Shown here piece after piece: positions 24,997 through 38,099 of a stretch of 64,000 nucleotides of DNA. The notes beneath the pieces were generated by a model. It was not told the DNA's origin, ran no database searches, and saw only the letters and a list, made by a program, of their open reading frames with translations. Source of the DNA: Struthidea cinerea. Taxonomy: Eukaryota > Chordata > Aves > Passeriformes > Corcoracidae. The translations under genes and the position numbers were made by a program. Location: the NCBI GenBank assembly GCA_013397865.1, contig VZTI01003805.1:1913083-1977082 (forward strand), written 5' to 3'. Positions within the stretch are counted from its first letter, which is position 1. Each line of letters begins with the position of its first letter.

Positions 24997-26436
24997 TACA
25001 TTTATTCAGACATCTTAGCATTCCAAAGAGCTTGAAAAACTGTATTTTACAGATTGGACATAAATCAGTGGAAGACACTGGGTTATATCTCTTTTATCCA
25101 TATCTTTTTCATTTGGCTGGTTTGGTTTCATGGTGGTGTTTTTTTGACTTGGTTTGGTTTGGTTTGTGTTCTATCTTTCTTCGGTCTGACCAAACTCTTC
25201 CCCATGGATTTTTTGTCAGTAAGATCAATGGTTTCAGATGAGGAGAGAACAGAAATGAAGGCAATCTTTTTGGTTACCCATCTCCTTAAGCTGCCCCTGA
25301 GCCCACTCCTGTTCTTCATAATCTTTCGTGCAAGGTGTCCAGCTCATTCTGCCCACTGCAGTGCCACCAGACACATCACAGTGCCTCACCACAGAGGCAG
25401 CAAAATCCTTGTCAAACTGCATTTGGGAACCTGTACAGCCAAGAGCAGTTGGAACAAGAGCTTGAACAAGGAAACTTGACCCTTTCTGAATCTGGGGGAC
25501 ACTTTGCTGTCAAGAAAAGACAAGTTTGGCTGCTTTGTGTCTTGAACACGTGAAATGGCTGCAACAGGAAGAGGTAAATCTGTCCAACAAGTTTAATGTC
25601 AACAGAGTATAAACCATTAAATGCACTAGCTGGGATTATAATGCAGTCGGTATTGTCAGATAACTATGATGCTTTAGAGGTAAATTTCTTTCCTGAGAAT
25701 GAAAATGCAGGTCTAGTAACTAAATGGGACACCTTTAGCAATATATAATCTAGTGTTCCATCATACGCCTTCATTATTCCCCCTATAATTAGGATTTTAA
25801 TCCTTGTATTTGTTCTTTTTAAAAGCCTATTATCACTGCTAGGCATTTCTACTGATTTATTGATTTGTTATGTATATCATGAATGGTTCCTGAGGAGTAT
25901 AATAATGAAGGAGAATGAATGTTATTTAATTCTATACAAATATTTAGGGATGGAGCCAATATTATTGCATAGTTTTATTATGAGAAGCCCTATTTCTTCT
26001 AATATCTATGTCACCTTACAAAGCTCCTCATCTGCTATGAAGAAGGAAGGATTATTAGAACTGACATAGTACTTGGCTTTTCAAAGCTATTATATTTCTG
26101 GTAATTATTTCTTTTTGAATTTCTAGTGTGTCTTCCACTGAAAGCCTGTTTGCCCTGTTAGTCTGGTGGCAGTTTAAATAAACAAGTTGCTTCTTTCAAT
26201 ATTGAATTGTCAAAACAAAACTGCTATTAGATAGACAGGCTACCTGATATTCGTTTTATTCTTCTAAACTGGCAACAGGAGACATTGGCAGACATCTTCA
26301 TGGGGCCTTCCATTAAGCATGAGTTTTAAAGACTTACATTTTCATCAAATTGAAATCTCTTCTTCCTGTCTATGCATAAGGATTTTTTCATAGTCAGTTC
26401 CAGGGTGTTCCTGGTTTGGGAAAAAATAAGAGTATT

Positions 26437-26494
26437 TAAAAAAGAAAGAAAAAAAAAGAAAGAAAAAGGAAAACCTACAGAGAAAAAAAAAAAA
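26437..26494 (+). repeat. Purine-rich (A/GA) tract
   Basis: A nearly pure A/G stretch of mixed AAAG units, briefly interrupted by CCTAC around 26474-26478, ends in 12 A. It is low-complexity sequence with no sign of a retrocopy. Confidence 0.85.
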
Positions 26495-26786
26495 TACATT
26501 TCCAGTGGGCTCACAACCAGTGCTATGTTTTCCTGTTCACTATATAATTTGGCATTTATCTTTTACAAGAGATGCTGCTGTTTTTTGTAAGCATAAATTG
26601 CTTTCTCTGGGGTTTTCTATTATAGGTAAGGAAAGGGAATAGCATGAAAGCAGCATGTATGTTTTATAAATTATGTGGGTTTTTTTCTAAAGAGAGCTGT
26701 AATAACCTCCAGTCTCACGTGGCAGCAATGCATTTTCCATATGTTTAGTATACGTGTGTATATATGTGCATGTTATGTATATCTAC

Positions 26787-26803
26787 TTTTTTTTTTTTTT
26801 TTT
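26787..26803. repeat. T17 homopolymer
   Basis: Seventeen T residues preceded by a TATA/TG-rich stretch. No TTTATT lies to the right, so there is no evidence of a minus-strand poly-A tail. Confidence 0.9.
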
Positions 26804-29204
26804 AATTTGCTTTTGGGTTATATTCACATCAAGTGTCCAGAAGGTAGGCTGAGGAGATTCTCTAAGGAAAATGCCGGATGCCACAGGAGCTGATTCAGTG
26901 GGTGGCACTCTTCCTTTGGAGACCGAACCAAACCGATGCCTCAGCATGTGGCTGGTGGAAGGAAACATCTGAAGGAGAAAGAACATTCCAGACTGTCAGT
27001 AGGGAAGTTAGCCATGTTGTAATAAGCTGAAAACATGTCAGTAATAGCAGTAGATTAATTTAATCTTGTATAAACCCACACTTTAAAAGAGGTTTTTAAA
27101 CCTCCATGACTGGAGGGATGGTTTTGTTCTGTTCAAATGAGGCATCAAAAAAGAATTTTATAAGTTTGCAACATTGTAAAAATGTCAATGACATGTTCTG
27201 TATTTGGACCGAATGCTGGGCTTGTAGTTTTAATTTAAAAGAAGCTAGGAGCAGATGCTCAGATGCAGGTCTTGGTGTGTTTGCGATAGAGGGCAGAGGA
27301 TTGTTTTCTCAGAGCAGGGGACATCGCAGAGCTTTCCATCACTCTGATCCTGGAGAGTGTCTTTACCATGCGAATATTTGCCCACAGGTCTTCCTCATTT
27401 TCTTACAGAAACTCAAAAACTGCTCACTAGCAGCTGCTAAAAATAATTTTTGTGTAGCCGCCACCAAGAAGGCTTTTCCTGTCTTTGCAGATGCAGAGGC
27501 AGCCATGGCAACCTGTGCATTCATGATGCACATGAGCTGGCCGTGAAAATGATGGCCTTGCAAAAAGTATCCAGACTTCACCTTGAAGAAACACATCCAA
27601 TAAAGCAAGACAGGTAATTGTAACACTGTACTATCCGGCATCAGACAAGCTCTGTTAAAAAAGAAATTAAAACTTTGGGAGTTCATGTCCAAATACCTTC
27701 TTTAGCTTGGTTTAAACTTTGTTTAGAACTGGTCTTGAAGAAGGGATCTTTACTTATCACATTAGACAATATGTATGAGGTGTGATCCATTAAGATATTA
27801 TACATCTTTTTCTTCAGTTTAAACTATTTCCTCTGGAGGTATATTATTAATTAATTACTAGTAAGGAATTCTTTCCCTGAGGATGAAAAGGTCAATTTGC
27901 ATCTTTACCACGACTTTTGTCGTTAATAATTGTTATGGATCTGGCAGGTGTCCATAGTTTCACAAAGGCTACATTTAGACTCTAAACAGAATTCATGTAA
28001 TGTTGGCTGATGCTCAGATATCAAGGCAAAGAGTGCAGAGGCAGCCCCAGAGAATGATTGATCTGACAGGATATCTGTGAATTGTTGTATGAAGGAAAAC
28101 AAGCACGCTTATCAAACAAAGTATTTACCTTCATGTTGCAGGCAACTTTCTAGAAATGCTGAATTTCAGCATAATTCCAGGGTGGTACTTAGTACAATGA
28201 ATCAAGATATCACAGCATGTGCTGGCAGTACTTCATGAAAACTGAAGTGCTGAGCTTGAGTAACCTTTCCATTGTACACATGAACTGAATATCTGCTTGT
28301 CTTTAGTGTTTGTCACATCCTTGAAAGACGAGGTGAAACCAAAGATAGACATTTTCAGGTCCTCTTTTTCCTCTTATCACTGCATGTAATAATGAGATAT
28401 TGAAATTGGAGCCAAATCTACATTTCCAAACCTAAAAGGGAATAAATCAGGCTTTTTAGCAAAGTAGCTATGCCAGCAAAAACTCTGTGGTGAGGGTCAG
28501 AGAAGGCCTTTCTGGATCAATAATCTTAGACAAGCAATTACCACAACAAAATGTAGAGAAAAATAAGTCTGAGAATATGGTACAACCAGGTATATTTTTG
28601 TCACCGCTACTCAAAATTAATCTTGATTTTTCAAAAGGTCTTCTGATTTGCTTGGAAGCACAGATTACCTCAAAGTTAACTGAATATAACTGGTGATATT
28701 TCAGTGAATAACTTGACTAGAGTTATTTGACATTTAGAAGGAGGTTTCTGTGTTTGTTTAGGAGAGGAAGATGTGCACATCTGTGCTTCTACACAGCTCT
28801 GATGTATGCCAGTTGTCATGGATTGTTGAGTCGGATGGAATCTTAGCTCACTTGGTGCAGACCTGTTAAAACTGGAGCCATGGATTATGTGCAGAGTGAC
28901 AATTATCCACAAACTCAGAGGGTTGTTTTATTAATCCGAGCCGAGTGTTTTCTGCAGTGCACATTGTATCCTGGAAGAGTCGCTGGGCTGCACGAGCTGA
29001 AGGTTCCCTTGGATTTTATGAAACTGAGTGAAATTTTAGGAATTGCTTCCCTGCACCTCCAGCTTGATTCTGCAGACACTTTCAGGCAGTTTTGTGGGCT
29101 GTGATGCCTCTTTGCTCGTTTGGTCATTGCCCAGTTTACTGTGTTCATGGGAAAGGGAAGAAACAAAGGATTTCATGTGTCAGATTTAGAAAGTGATGGA
29201 TGGT

Positions 29205-29218
29205 GCTGATGCATCAGC
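29205..29218. promoter_or_regulatory. 14-bp palindrome GCTGATGCATCAGC
   Basis: A perfect palindrome preceded by T, so it carries an outward TGCTGA half-site like that of MAF recognition elements. The centre is TGATGCATCA, not the canonical TGACGTCA or TGAGTCA. A bZIP site is only one possibility. Confidence 0.35.
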
Positions 29219-29482
29219 CTGGCTGGAAATGTCTGCCCAGCAGAACCTCAGCAATCCTGAGGTGTATGGGACTGAAAAAGAAATTGTGAGAATGCTCCTT
29301 TCATGTTAGCATTTAACTTCCAAATGGATCTCAGATATGTCTATGGAATGTGACAAGGGCTCAAAGCAGCGTGTAATGGATTCTGTAACTGTAAATCTCT
29401 ATTACACCACTCTGACTTCCTCCAGTGCCCTGTAAGAACCATTCTACAAACAATGGAATGGGTCATATTACACTGACTTTTT

Positions 29483-29528
29483 NNNNNNNNNNNNNNNNNN
29501 NNNNNNNNNNNNNNNNNNNNNNNNNNNN
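29483..29528. other. Assembly gap (46 N)
   Basis: Forty-six undetermined bases. The left edge ends in TTTTT and the right edge begins GTTGGTTTTG, which suggests an unresolved T- or GT-rich simple repeat. No frame crossing this point can be trusted. Confidence 1.
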
Positions 29529-32500
29529 GTTGGTTTTGTTAGGACAGTTTATACGAATGCTGTGCCTGAAAATCTGCACAAGGTCAACTGACATGGAAAG
29601 AACGGTGGTTGTGGGGCTGGGCAGGAAATAAAAAGTTGTTTAAATTAACAACTTCTGGACCTTACGGTATTTTTGTGACACTTGATCACAGTGTAGCCAG
29701 AAGCTACAACATAGAACCAGCAGATTTGAATGTCATGAAAGAAAAGACTAAGATCAAGTCTAATTAGCTTTCATTTCATTTTTTCATTTCAGGAAAAGAA
29801 AGAAAGAGAAGTTTACAGACACGGTCTCCTTCAGGACATTCCACACTGAAATGTTTACAGCCTGTAAACTGATAAAAACAGACAGCTACACACAAGGCCA
29901 TCAATATAAGGCTTGTTAAGTGGGGAGGGTAAAGCTTATTTCCCTCACTCTGAAATGGATTGAACCTTTTTGTTGCATTTATTTGTCTGTCTTGGAGAGA
30001 ATATAGTTATATTCAGCTCTCATACAAGGCTTATATGTGTTGCACGTGGGATGGACTCTTGTCTAAGCTCAAATTTTACCTTTGTCCTCCTGTTTGTCTT
30101 TAACTGGTCTGCAAATTTATTTGAAATTTCCTGGGTTAGCTGACAACAGCATCTTCCAAGGAGATGATCTTTCCTTAGTTCAACTTCATCTGAAAACACT
30201 GCTCCCTCCAGTCAGCGTGAGTTAAAAAAATGACAACAACAAAACCTATTCCATGCCCCAAAAAGCAGTGCTAAGACACAGCGAGGACCTTTAAATGGAG
30301 AGAAAATATATGCTGGAAGGGGGGAAAGGGAAAATGCAGTTCTTTCCTGAATGGTCTGCTATTCAGAAGGTGAATGTTATTCTTGGTCTCCAAAAACTAC
30401 AGCACTGATCCTGCTGCTTTACTTTTCCCTTTCCCCAGTCCAAAGCAGGAGGAATTTTTACACGATCTTCGTTCCCATACTTCTCCTTTGACCAAAAGCA
30501 CTATTTTTTTCCATTTTCTGTTTCCAATAAGGTTTTTTTTTTTTTTCATTTCCCAGATCTCAGCTTTGAAGTCAGACTTGAACACCCAAATCTTTACCAT
30601 TTTTCTTATTGCTTTAAAAAGACCTACCATTTCCATGAAAAACTGTGCTACATGAAATATGAATACTTCTGCATCCATTTCCTGCAAGCAGGTCACCTAG
30701 CTGATGCCCCTCAAGTCTTGGCATGAAATTGATATGTTTGTGCATTTTTTCAAAATTTACTCTGAACATTTTTGTAAGCTGGTAAGGTGAGGTTTGGAGC
30801 AGTAACAAGAAGCTTTGAAACAGATGTTCTGTTAATGTGATTGAGTTTGTTTCAAACTTACGTGCAGTTGCCAGTTAAATGTAGTGCTTGGGTATCTTCT
30901 GCACCAAACAAGTCTAGGACAAAGAAGAGAAGCAGTTTTGCTGTTTGTCCCTGGACCATATGTGAGATTTTAAGCTTCTTTTGCCAAACATTCTTATTTT
31001 TCTTCTCACTTGTTCTTTATCATTGCTTTCGGTATATAGTGAGCACTATAAACACAGAATCCAGCTCAGTGTGTTACAAAAGGACTTCTGATCTGTGTGT
31101 AGCAACAATTCCCAAGCTGTAGTTTACTCCTACATTCTCCCATAACAGAGGGACCAAGAGATTCAAACTCAGCTGGTGATGTGGCTCAAGAAATATTGTA
31201 TCACTGCTGAAGTGTCTTTGCACTGCTTTTATTAAACCAATACTGCTTTGGAAAGTAAAGCTCTCATCTGCTTCCTACGGAACGAGTATAAAAACCATTT
31301 TCTTCCTTTTCTCTGAACTCTTACTGTGCAAGTTCTCCCCACTGTGATCTGTTTTGCAAAAGAAGCCTATTAATTGAGGATGTTTTTCAGTATTGCCTAA
31401 AGGTCACTACAATCAATTATGGAGAATATTTGTAAAAGAGAAATCTTGCCTATAAAGCAATATATCCTGAGTGTCTAATTTGTTCACTGTAATAAGGCCA
31501 TGCCTACTTATTGATTAATCAATCTTTGTTGTCTGTTTGCTGATTATATCAGGAAGTCTCTTAATGTAATGGAATATCATATACAGAGTTGGCTTGCAAA
31601 AATATTTATTTCTCCTATTATACTGCATGTGATCAACCTGTGGAGATTATTTTTCCAGGACAGATAATTCTGATTTGTCGTGGCAAGCCTAGAACTGAAA
31701 GTAGAAGCATATTTGGATTTGAAACATGAATAGAAACATGACTAAGGTCATCAACACAGAAATTTCTCTGTTTTGATCCAATTTGTAAATCATTACCTGA
31801 TGTATTCCATTCAAAAGTCTTAATGTTATGCAATTATACTGCATCAAGATATGCAGTGCAGAAGTGTAATTGATCAAAATCAAACTTATGTTGTATGCCA
31901 AAAAACTGGTTGTGGGTAAATTCAAAGTGGTTCCCAGGCTATATTTAAAAGTGTAACATTTGGCTATTTTTTAAAATCATATAAAGGAAGCCAAGCATAT
32001 TAAAATTAATTCATCTTCATGTGCCTGATATAATTAGGTTTTTATCTTGTCATGAATCTTAGTGTGATTTGTAGGACACAGAGTAGTGGCAGGAGTTATG
32101 TACACAGAAGATGTTTTAAGTTATATTATAATTATCATTATCTGTGTTGGCAGGAGTGCATCATTTGCACTAAATAACATGCCTTGTTTCACTGTGAGTC
32201 CACGATTCATTTCTGTTCTTTTGTACTCTAGTTGATGTAAATGAGCCACATTAACTGCCCCCCTGCCTCACTTTGTGCATATTTAAGAATTTAAAGTGTC
32301 TCAGAAATCCATTATCACTCTGTGACAGCAAGGTGAGAAAAATGTGTGAAAAACTCATAAACAGGTAGGACTAGAACATGTCTATATATTAACTTTTGAC
32401 AGGTGTGAGACATCTAAGATTTAATCTGGAATTTGTGTTGGAATTCAGATAAAATAATGCATACTTTAAATTGGAGAAATAAAGAATTAGTGATGCTGAT

Positions 32501-35500
32501 GCTCTGTGTTATTATTACAAAGAATCAATGGTTCTTAAAACATTTAAATTTTCCAAGAAATGAGTACTTCATGATCTGCTCTTAAAATACTCAGTGGGAC
32601 CAGAGAGTCAAAAGGAGAAACACAAGAACACGTAAATAATTTTCCATTTATCCTTTCTTCAGTATTTAAAGTGCTGAAGTGCCTCTTTTTGCTGTATAAA
32701 GTGCTCATAACATGATTTATCATGATGCGCATCTCATTGTGAATAGCAAAACAGAAAGAATAAAAACAGGCCCTAATTCTAAAAGCAGTTTTGCACACAT
32801 AGCTCCTATTTGCATTACTTTTTTACACAAAAATTTACTGTGATATATAAGGAGTATTAAAGAAACAGAACTTCAATGAGAGGACAGTTTTTATAAAAGC
32901 AGTGGTACCACATCTCAAAAAAGCCAGGCTTGGCGTCCACAACATGTGCCATGTCTGCAGTGCTTTCAAATTACAAAGCAATCTTTTTACCAGAAGGGTA
33001 CTTAAAGTCACAAGTTCTACTAACACATCCACTGAGAATAAGAATGTAACAGTTCTCTCTAAAATTTTAATATGTATATTGATTCTCAGTGCATTCTGGA
33101 ATGTGGATTCAGCTTTTCCGGCTCTGGAAATCTAATGTTCAACATATGGCCACCTGCAGTTTCACCATGGTAAAATTTCTGTGCTTTTCCCCAGGGAAAA
33201 ATCAAGGTATCAGAGAAGTTTTTTTTTTTTTTGGTTTCCACATGCTATGTAGATTAAATATGTGACATGCAATTTAAATCCAGAAGATTTTTGGCACTGA
33301 TAATGATGACTTGAAAGATATCCTAGCACAATTTTTAAACTCATTTATGTGGCAGTCACTGTTGTTGAAAATACAGCCTCTTTATTGTGGCATCAGGGCT
33401 TCATCTCTGAATCAGTGACAACCAAAATCTTCTCAGTACTGACCCACTTTGGGAATACTGCAATGCTATCACATTCCTTAACCCTAGGGAAACTGAAGTG
33501 GTGAAAGGGTTGTATAATTCTGCTGTCATTACTGCCAAAACCAGGACAAATCATCAATGTCTCCATAGAGGGAAGAAAGAGGAAAGAAATACCCTCTGAA
33601 TTTTTGCAGTAAGGACTGAAAAAAATGAATTAGAATAGTGTCACTAAAATGCCCTACTGTGTCTTAGCACCACTAAATTTCTTCCAATGTTTAAGTGGGG
33701 ATATAAAATTTACATAAATAATATATAAAGTGGTCCACAAAAACACCCTTAAAGAGTAATAAAATAGAAGAAAGTATGTCTTCCATTGCCAAAATACTAT
33801 AAAATTCAGTTTCTTAAACATAACTAAAGCATGGGAAAATAATGCTTTGTATAATAAACATAGATTAGTCCCAATAATTCTTTTAAGCAAAGTGTTGGGT
33901 TTTGTTTCATTTAAATTATTTGTCTACAATACCGTAAATAATAGTGGAGTTTACTGCCATGATCTATTTAGCATTTCTTATCTTTCTTTGGACTGTTTGC
34001 TGTGTAGAGTTCCACTACTTTTTATGACACTGCCTTGAGGAGAGCATGTTGTTGTGACAATTCTGGGTGACAATTCCCAGCAGTTACATGCAACAACATC
34101 CTTGACTCTGGAGTTCATGCTGACTTAAAGGTGCTTGTGGACATGCCTGAGTGTGAGTGTAGGTAGTACACATGCAGCCCTCAGAGTGACAAAGGAAGTT
34201 GGTTACCTGAGGAAAGTTCTCTAGTAAAGGTGGACAATAACATGCTCATGTGCTCAAACTCTCCTCATGTGGATTCCCATGCAAGCCAAACCTGGGGTGG
34301 TCAGACTGCCGCCCCGAGTGAACTCTGGTGTAGGCTGGAGTAAAATCAGGTTCAGACTGTGGGCACTTGATATTAGCATTAACTGAAGTACAAAGTATCC
34401 ACTTGACAGCTCCAGTTGCTCAATTACAAGATATTGGAGAATTTATGAGCTGAGTGCCAAAGGTGAAAAATGATGTTCTGTGTGTCACTGAGAGTGCAAC
34501 GAACTGTCCTGTGAGCTCGACGTGTGCATTACTTTGATGCTGAGCAATTTGAATGATTAATTTATCTAGTGGCAAGTGGTTGATCTTGAGACCGGTTCAG
34601 TCACGTACATGTAGGAGTATTTCAGGTGCTCCCAAAGGTGGGTAGCAACATTTTACCACTGTGCAAAGTGGCAGTGATGGCCAATGTGCTGGCTGGATGG
34701 AGGAATGCTGACAGTAGTCACATTCACCAGGGTGGTCTTGTAAAAATGAGATTGGGCTTGGGTGAGTCCATTGATTGTAATCACTCAGAGTGAAGTGACA
34801 AAAGCGGGGATGAACTGTGTTCCACATGCAGAGGAGAACCTCTTCCAGGGAAAGAGGTCCACAAGGTCCTACAAAGATCTTGCAGAAGGTTTATATCTGT
34901 CTTGCAGCAATCTTATTGAAGCTGACACCCTGTGGATGCTGAACTTCCACTCCCTTCACAGACTTTTTTCCAGCTGTATTGAGGAAGGTGGCTGTAGTTC
35001 AAGGTCCTACGTTGCCTTGATATTTTGCATTTATTAAGATCTCAAATACAGTCATCAGTGTTTAGACTGGCACAAGTCCACACAGGAAAGGAGCTTTGTT
35101 TAACATGTTGTTTTCTAATTTTTTTCCGACAATCACAACATGACAACAACATAATTTAGTGTCTTTCCAACAAATTTACTAGTGGTTTGGTCAATGTGTA
35201 ATACTTAGGAAAAAAGTTATATTTTCACTGTAGTAGTACCTTAAAGATATTAAAAAGATAGACTTAAAATCTATTTTTTCATGCTCCTTCTTGCATCAAA
35301 GGGTTACATAAAGTAGCAATGCAAAGGGAAATAAATTCTATTTGTCCTCCAGGGCCTGCAGTCCATTTATAGAATGTGTTTGTGTGCACTACTGAGGAGG
35401 TTAAGCAGTCTCCTAAGGTTTGACTGTTGCTAACCCAGGTTCTTGGATCTCTTGCTGGAGCATCTGGTACAAAGTTATTAATGGAAAGCGGCCATGAGAT

Positions 35501-37600
35501 TTAACAAAATCAAGTTTGACTCAGTATCATAATCTCTTTGGTTTTTTTTACTTTTTTTTTTCAGAAGAGGTAATTAAATGTACATGGCACAAAAGAATAT
35601 TGGCATCCTAGTTAAACCTTACAGGTCTTGATAAAACAGCCTGACCTTGCCATATTTTTTCTGATTCTAGTTCATTGAGATATAACCTCAGCAAAGTAAG
35701 TTGTGAGTAAAATCTGAATCAACAGCAGCAGTAGATGTATTGATGCTTTTTATCAATACCTTTGGACAACTCCTGAAGGACTCTAATTATCTTAGAAAAC
35801 AAAGCCTTTGCAAATGGCAATTGCGTGATTGATTATTTGCCACTCTTACCTTGCAGTCTGAAACATGAATCTAGGGACTAATTCTGAAGCTGAACCCTTT
35901 GAAAGAAGTTCTTGAATATGGATTGCTCTTTCAGAACAATATCTGAAGCAGAAATGTTCAGAAGCAGAAGAATTTTATCATTTCCTCAGTCAAGGGGAAG
36001 CTTGCATGTGTCCACTCATACAACTGCACCAAATTCTTGAGGAATTCAAAAAACTTGATTGAGTAAAATATAGCTCTACCACACTGCCTTGTTCTGGAAC
36101 TGCATAGAGACCAGAAGTGTTTGTACTCAGGGCGACGGTTTTCCGAACAGCCCATTATCTCTCCCAATCTTCAGTGAGAAAACTGCTTGCAAGACTTATT
36201 TCACAAACTTGGGTAGGCTGGAAGATAAGGATAAAAATGTGTTCTTTAACTGGAGATTTCTCTGAGATGATAGAAGATAAATCAAGCCACTGATGACAGC
36301 AGAAAGTTGAATTCTCAACTGGTTTTGTCATTAGCAAGTAATTTTTTGTGCTGTTGACATGATAAGAATAGAAAGCAGACAATGAAGCAGAATTATTAAA
36401 CACCTATGGGTGATAAACCAGATTTCATCTCTGGTTTTGGGACATAGCTGAGTTCCACTTGGAATAAAGAATTCTCAGGAGTAACATCATGGAGCCTTGT
36501 AAATCCACTAAAATATCAACTATGGTAGAGGTTAAAATGGATTTTTCCCTAATTTATGGCACATATTAACGTCTTTTAAAAGGTTCACTTTGCCTTGGTA
36601 AGAGTTACAATGGAAGATAAAAGAATTACTTATTTCATCAGAACCCACTCTTGGCATTGTAGCTGCTTTTTCTGTCTGTCAGAACATGACAGAAGGAGTC
36701 AGCTTCTGTCTATAAACTGGGAAAATGAGATGAGTGCAGTTGTAGAGATTCTAAATTGTCAGCTCTGGTGGAGGGTGGGATGCTCCCAGTCCAGTTAGGT
36801 GACAAGATCAGAGTTATAACCCTCAATCCACCCCCCCAAAATGTCTGTGGTGAGCTCAGAGTAGATGCAGACCCTGGAATCAATGCAGGTAAGCTCAGAA
36901 ATCATACAGACAACTCTGAAAATGCTGCCACAGGATCATGTTCTGCCCTGCTTTAGTGTCATTTCCTTTATATAGTCAAGACCTGTCAGTTGGGGTTCAT
37001 GGAAAGTATATTTTACAGAAAGGAACAGGACAATTTTCACCACAAAATAAAGCTTTCTGTGTGAAAAAGAAATATACTTAATTGATAAGGTAAGATTTAC
37101 TTTCTGGTTATACTCTCCTATCTTATAGACAACTTATTAATGAAAAAGTGGAATGCACACACTTGACAATTATAAAAGGGGCATTTGTGACTCATTCATT
37201 TAATCTTACACTTGGCAGCTCTTGACCTCTCCCTCTCAGTTCGCTGGCAAAAATTATCATTTATTATCTACACAGCAGTTATTATAAACCAAAATTTATC
37301 CATTTTGCCAAAAGGAAAACACTTTTCAATGCGAAATATTCTTTTCAACTGGAATTTTTATCTTAGCATCATTAATTGTGTTGACGTCTTCCAACTGTCC
37401 CACTTTATTAAAAAATTAACTGAAAAAAATGGTTAAGGAGATGGATACTAGATTGTGGCACTCTTTTTTTAAACTCAAGGATTCCTAAGTTAGTTTTCAT
37501 GCTATATTTGAGCTGTGAACTTGCAGGTCGGAATTCTCTTCCTTGTTGTGTGTGGACAGCATACAGGGCTGGGCTTGCACGGTGGGGAATGAATCCCAGG
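29529..37600. other. AT-rich non-coding DNA
   Basis: No gene is supported and no frame reaches 100 codons. T-rich tracts occur at 30533-30546 and 33219-33232. A homeodomain-type palindrome lies at 31510-31523. At 34053-34080 the unit GTGACAATTC recurs 15 bp later. Nothing else is recognised. Confidence 0.55.
31510..31523. promoter_or_regulatory. Palindromic homeodomain-type site ATTGATTAATCAAT
   Basis: A perfect 14-bp palindrome carrying two TGATTA half-sites, as used by HOX/PBX and related homeodomain dimers. The TTAAT centre also recalls HNF1-type sites. The flanks are complex, repeat-free AT-rich sequence. Binding is inferred. Confidence 0.4.
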
Positions 37601-37678
37601 AGCTCCAGGCAGGGGGACAGGACAGTAGTGCTCACGATCTTTAATTTAAACTGAAAATAAAGGAGTAACCAATTCTAC

Positions 37679-37727
37679 AAATGCTGAACTTTTGGGGTGT
37701 TTTGGGTTTGAGTTTTTGGGTTTTTTT
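37679..37727 (+). repeat. T/G-rich low-complexity tract
   Basis: Runs of T alternate with GGGG, GGG and GGG. Only three G tracts of three or more are present, so this does not meet the usual four-tract G-quadruplex rule. Confidence 0.7.
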
Positions 37728-38099
37728 TGATTGATGCAAACCATAGTGGTCTGTGATGAAAAGCCTGAATTTAGGAGAGAGCTGCCATGTAAATTGTGAA
37801 GTTTGTGAGCTATGGGAAAGCTGCTTTTGGCTCCCTGGCCCCTTCTCAGCCCTCAGCCTGTCAGCAGTGCAATGAACTGCACCTTAGCTGTGTGTAATCT
37901 CTTTACAAACAGCAGCATCACAGTCCTGTGCAGCAGCAGCCTGTGCAGCACCCATCAGGCCAAATGGGCCAAAGCTGTGCCTTTGCCCTCCAAAGCCTGG
38001 CCTAATCTCTGGTACTGGCAACTTGCTTAAATCCTGAGCATAAGGTTTAAATGACCTCTCATGGCAATCCGAGCCTCTACTCGTTTTCAAATCGGCAAG

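Larger units (their letters stand above)
24997..29482. other. AT-rich DNA with homopolymer tracts
   Basis: No gene is supported. Frames of 141 codons (25054-25479, +) and 146 codons (27106-27546, +) have opposing minus-strand frames and no domains. Three GGTTT units lie at 25151-25165. The high-complexity sequence at 27380-27550 and 27840-27960 carries an octamer ATTTGCAT (27895-27902) and an ATTAATTAATTA run (27846-27857), making it a candidate enhancer texture. Confidence 0.45.

Noticed and set aside
26787..26803. T17 as a minus-strand poly-A tail
   Set aside because: The same test fails: no polyadenylation hexamer within 30 bases on the right.
37679..37727. G-quadruplex
   Set aside because: Only three G tracts of three or more within the stretch.
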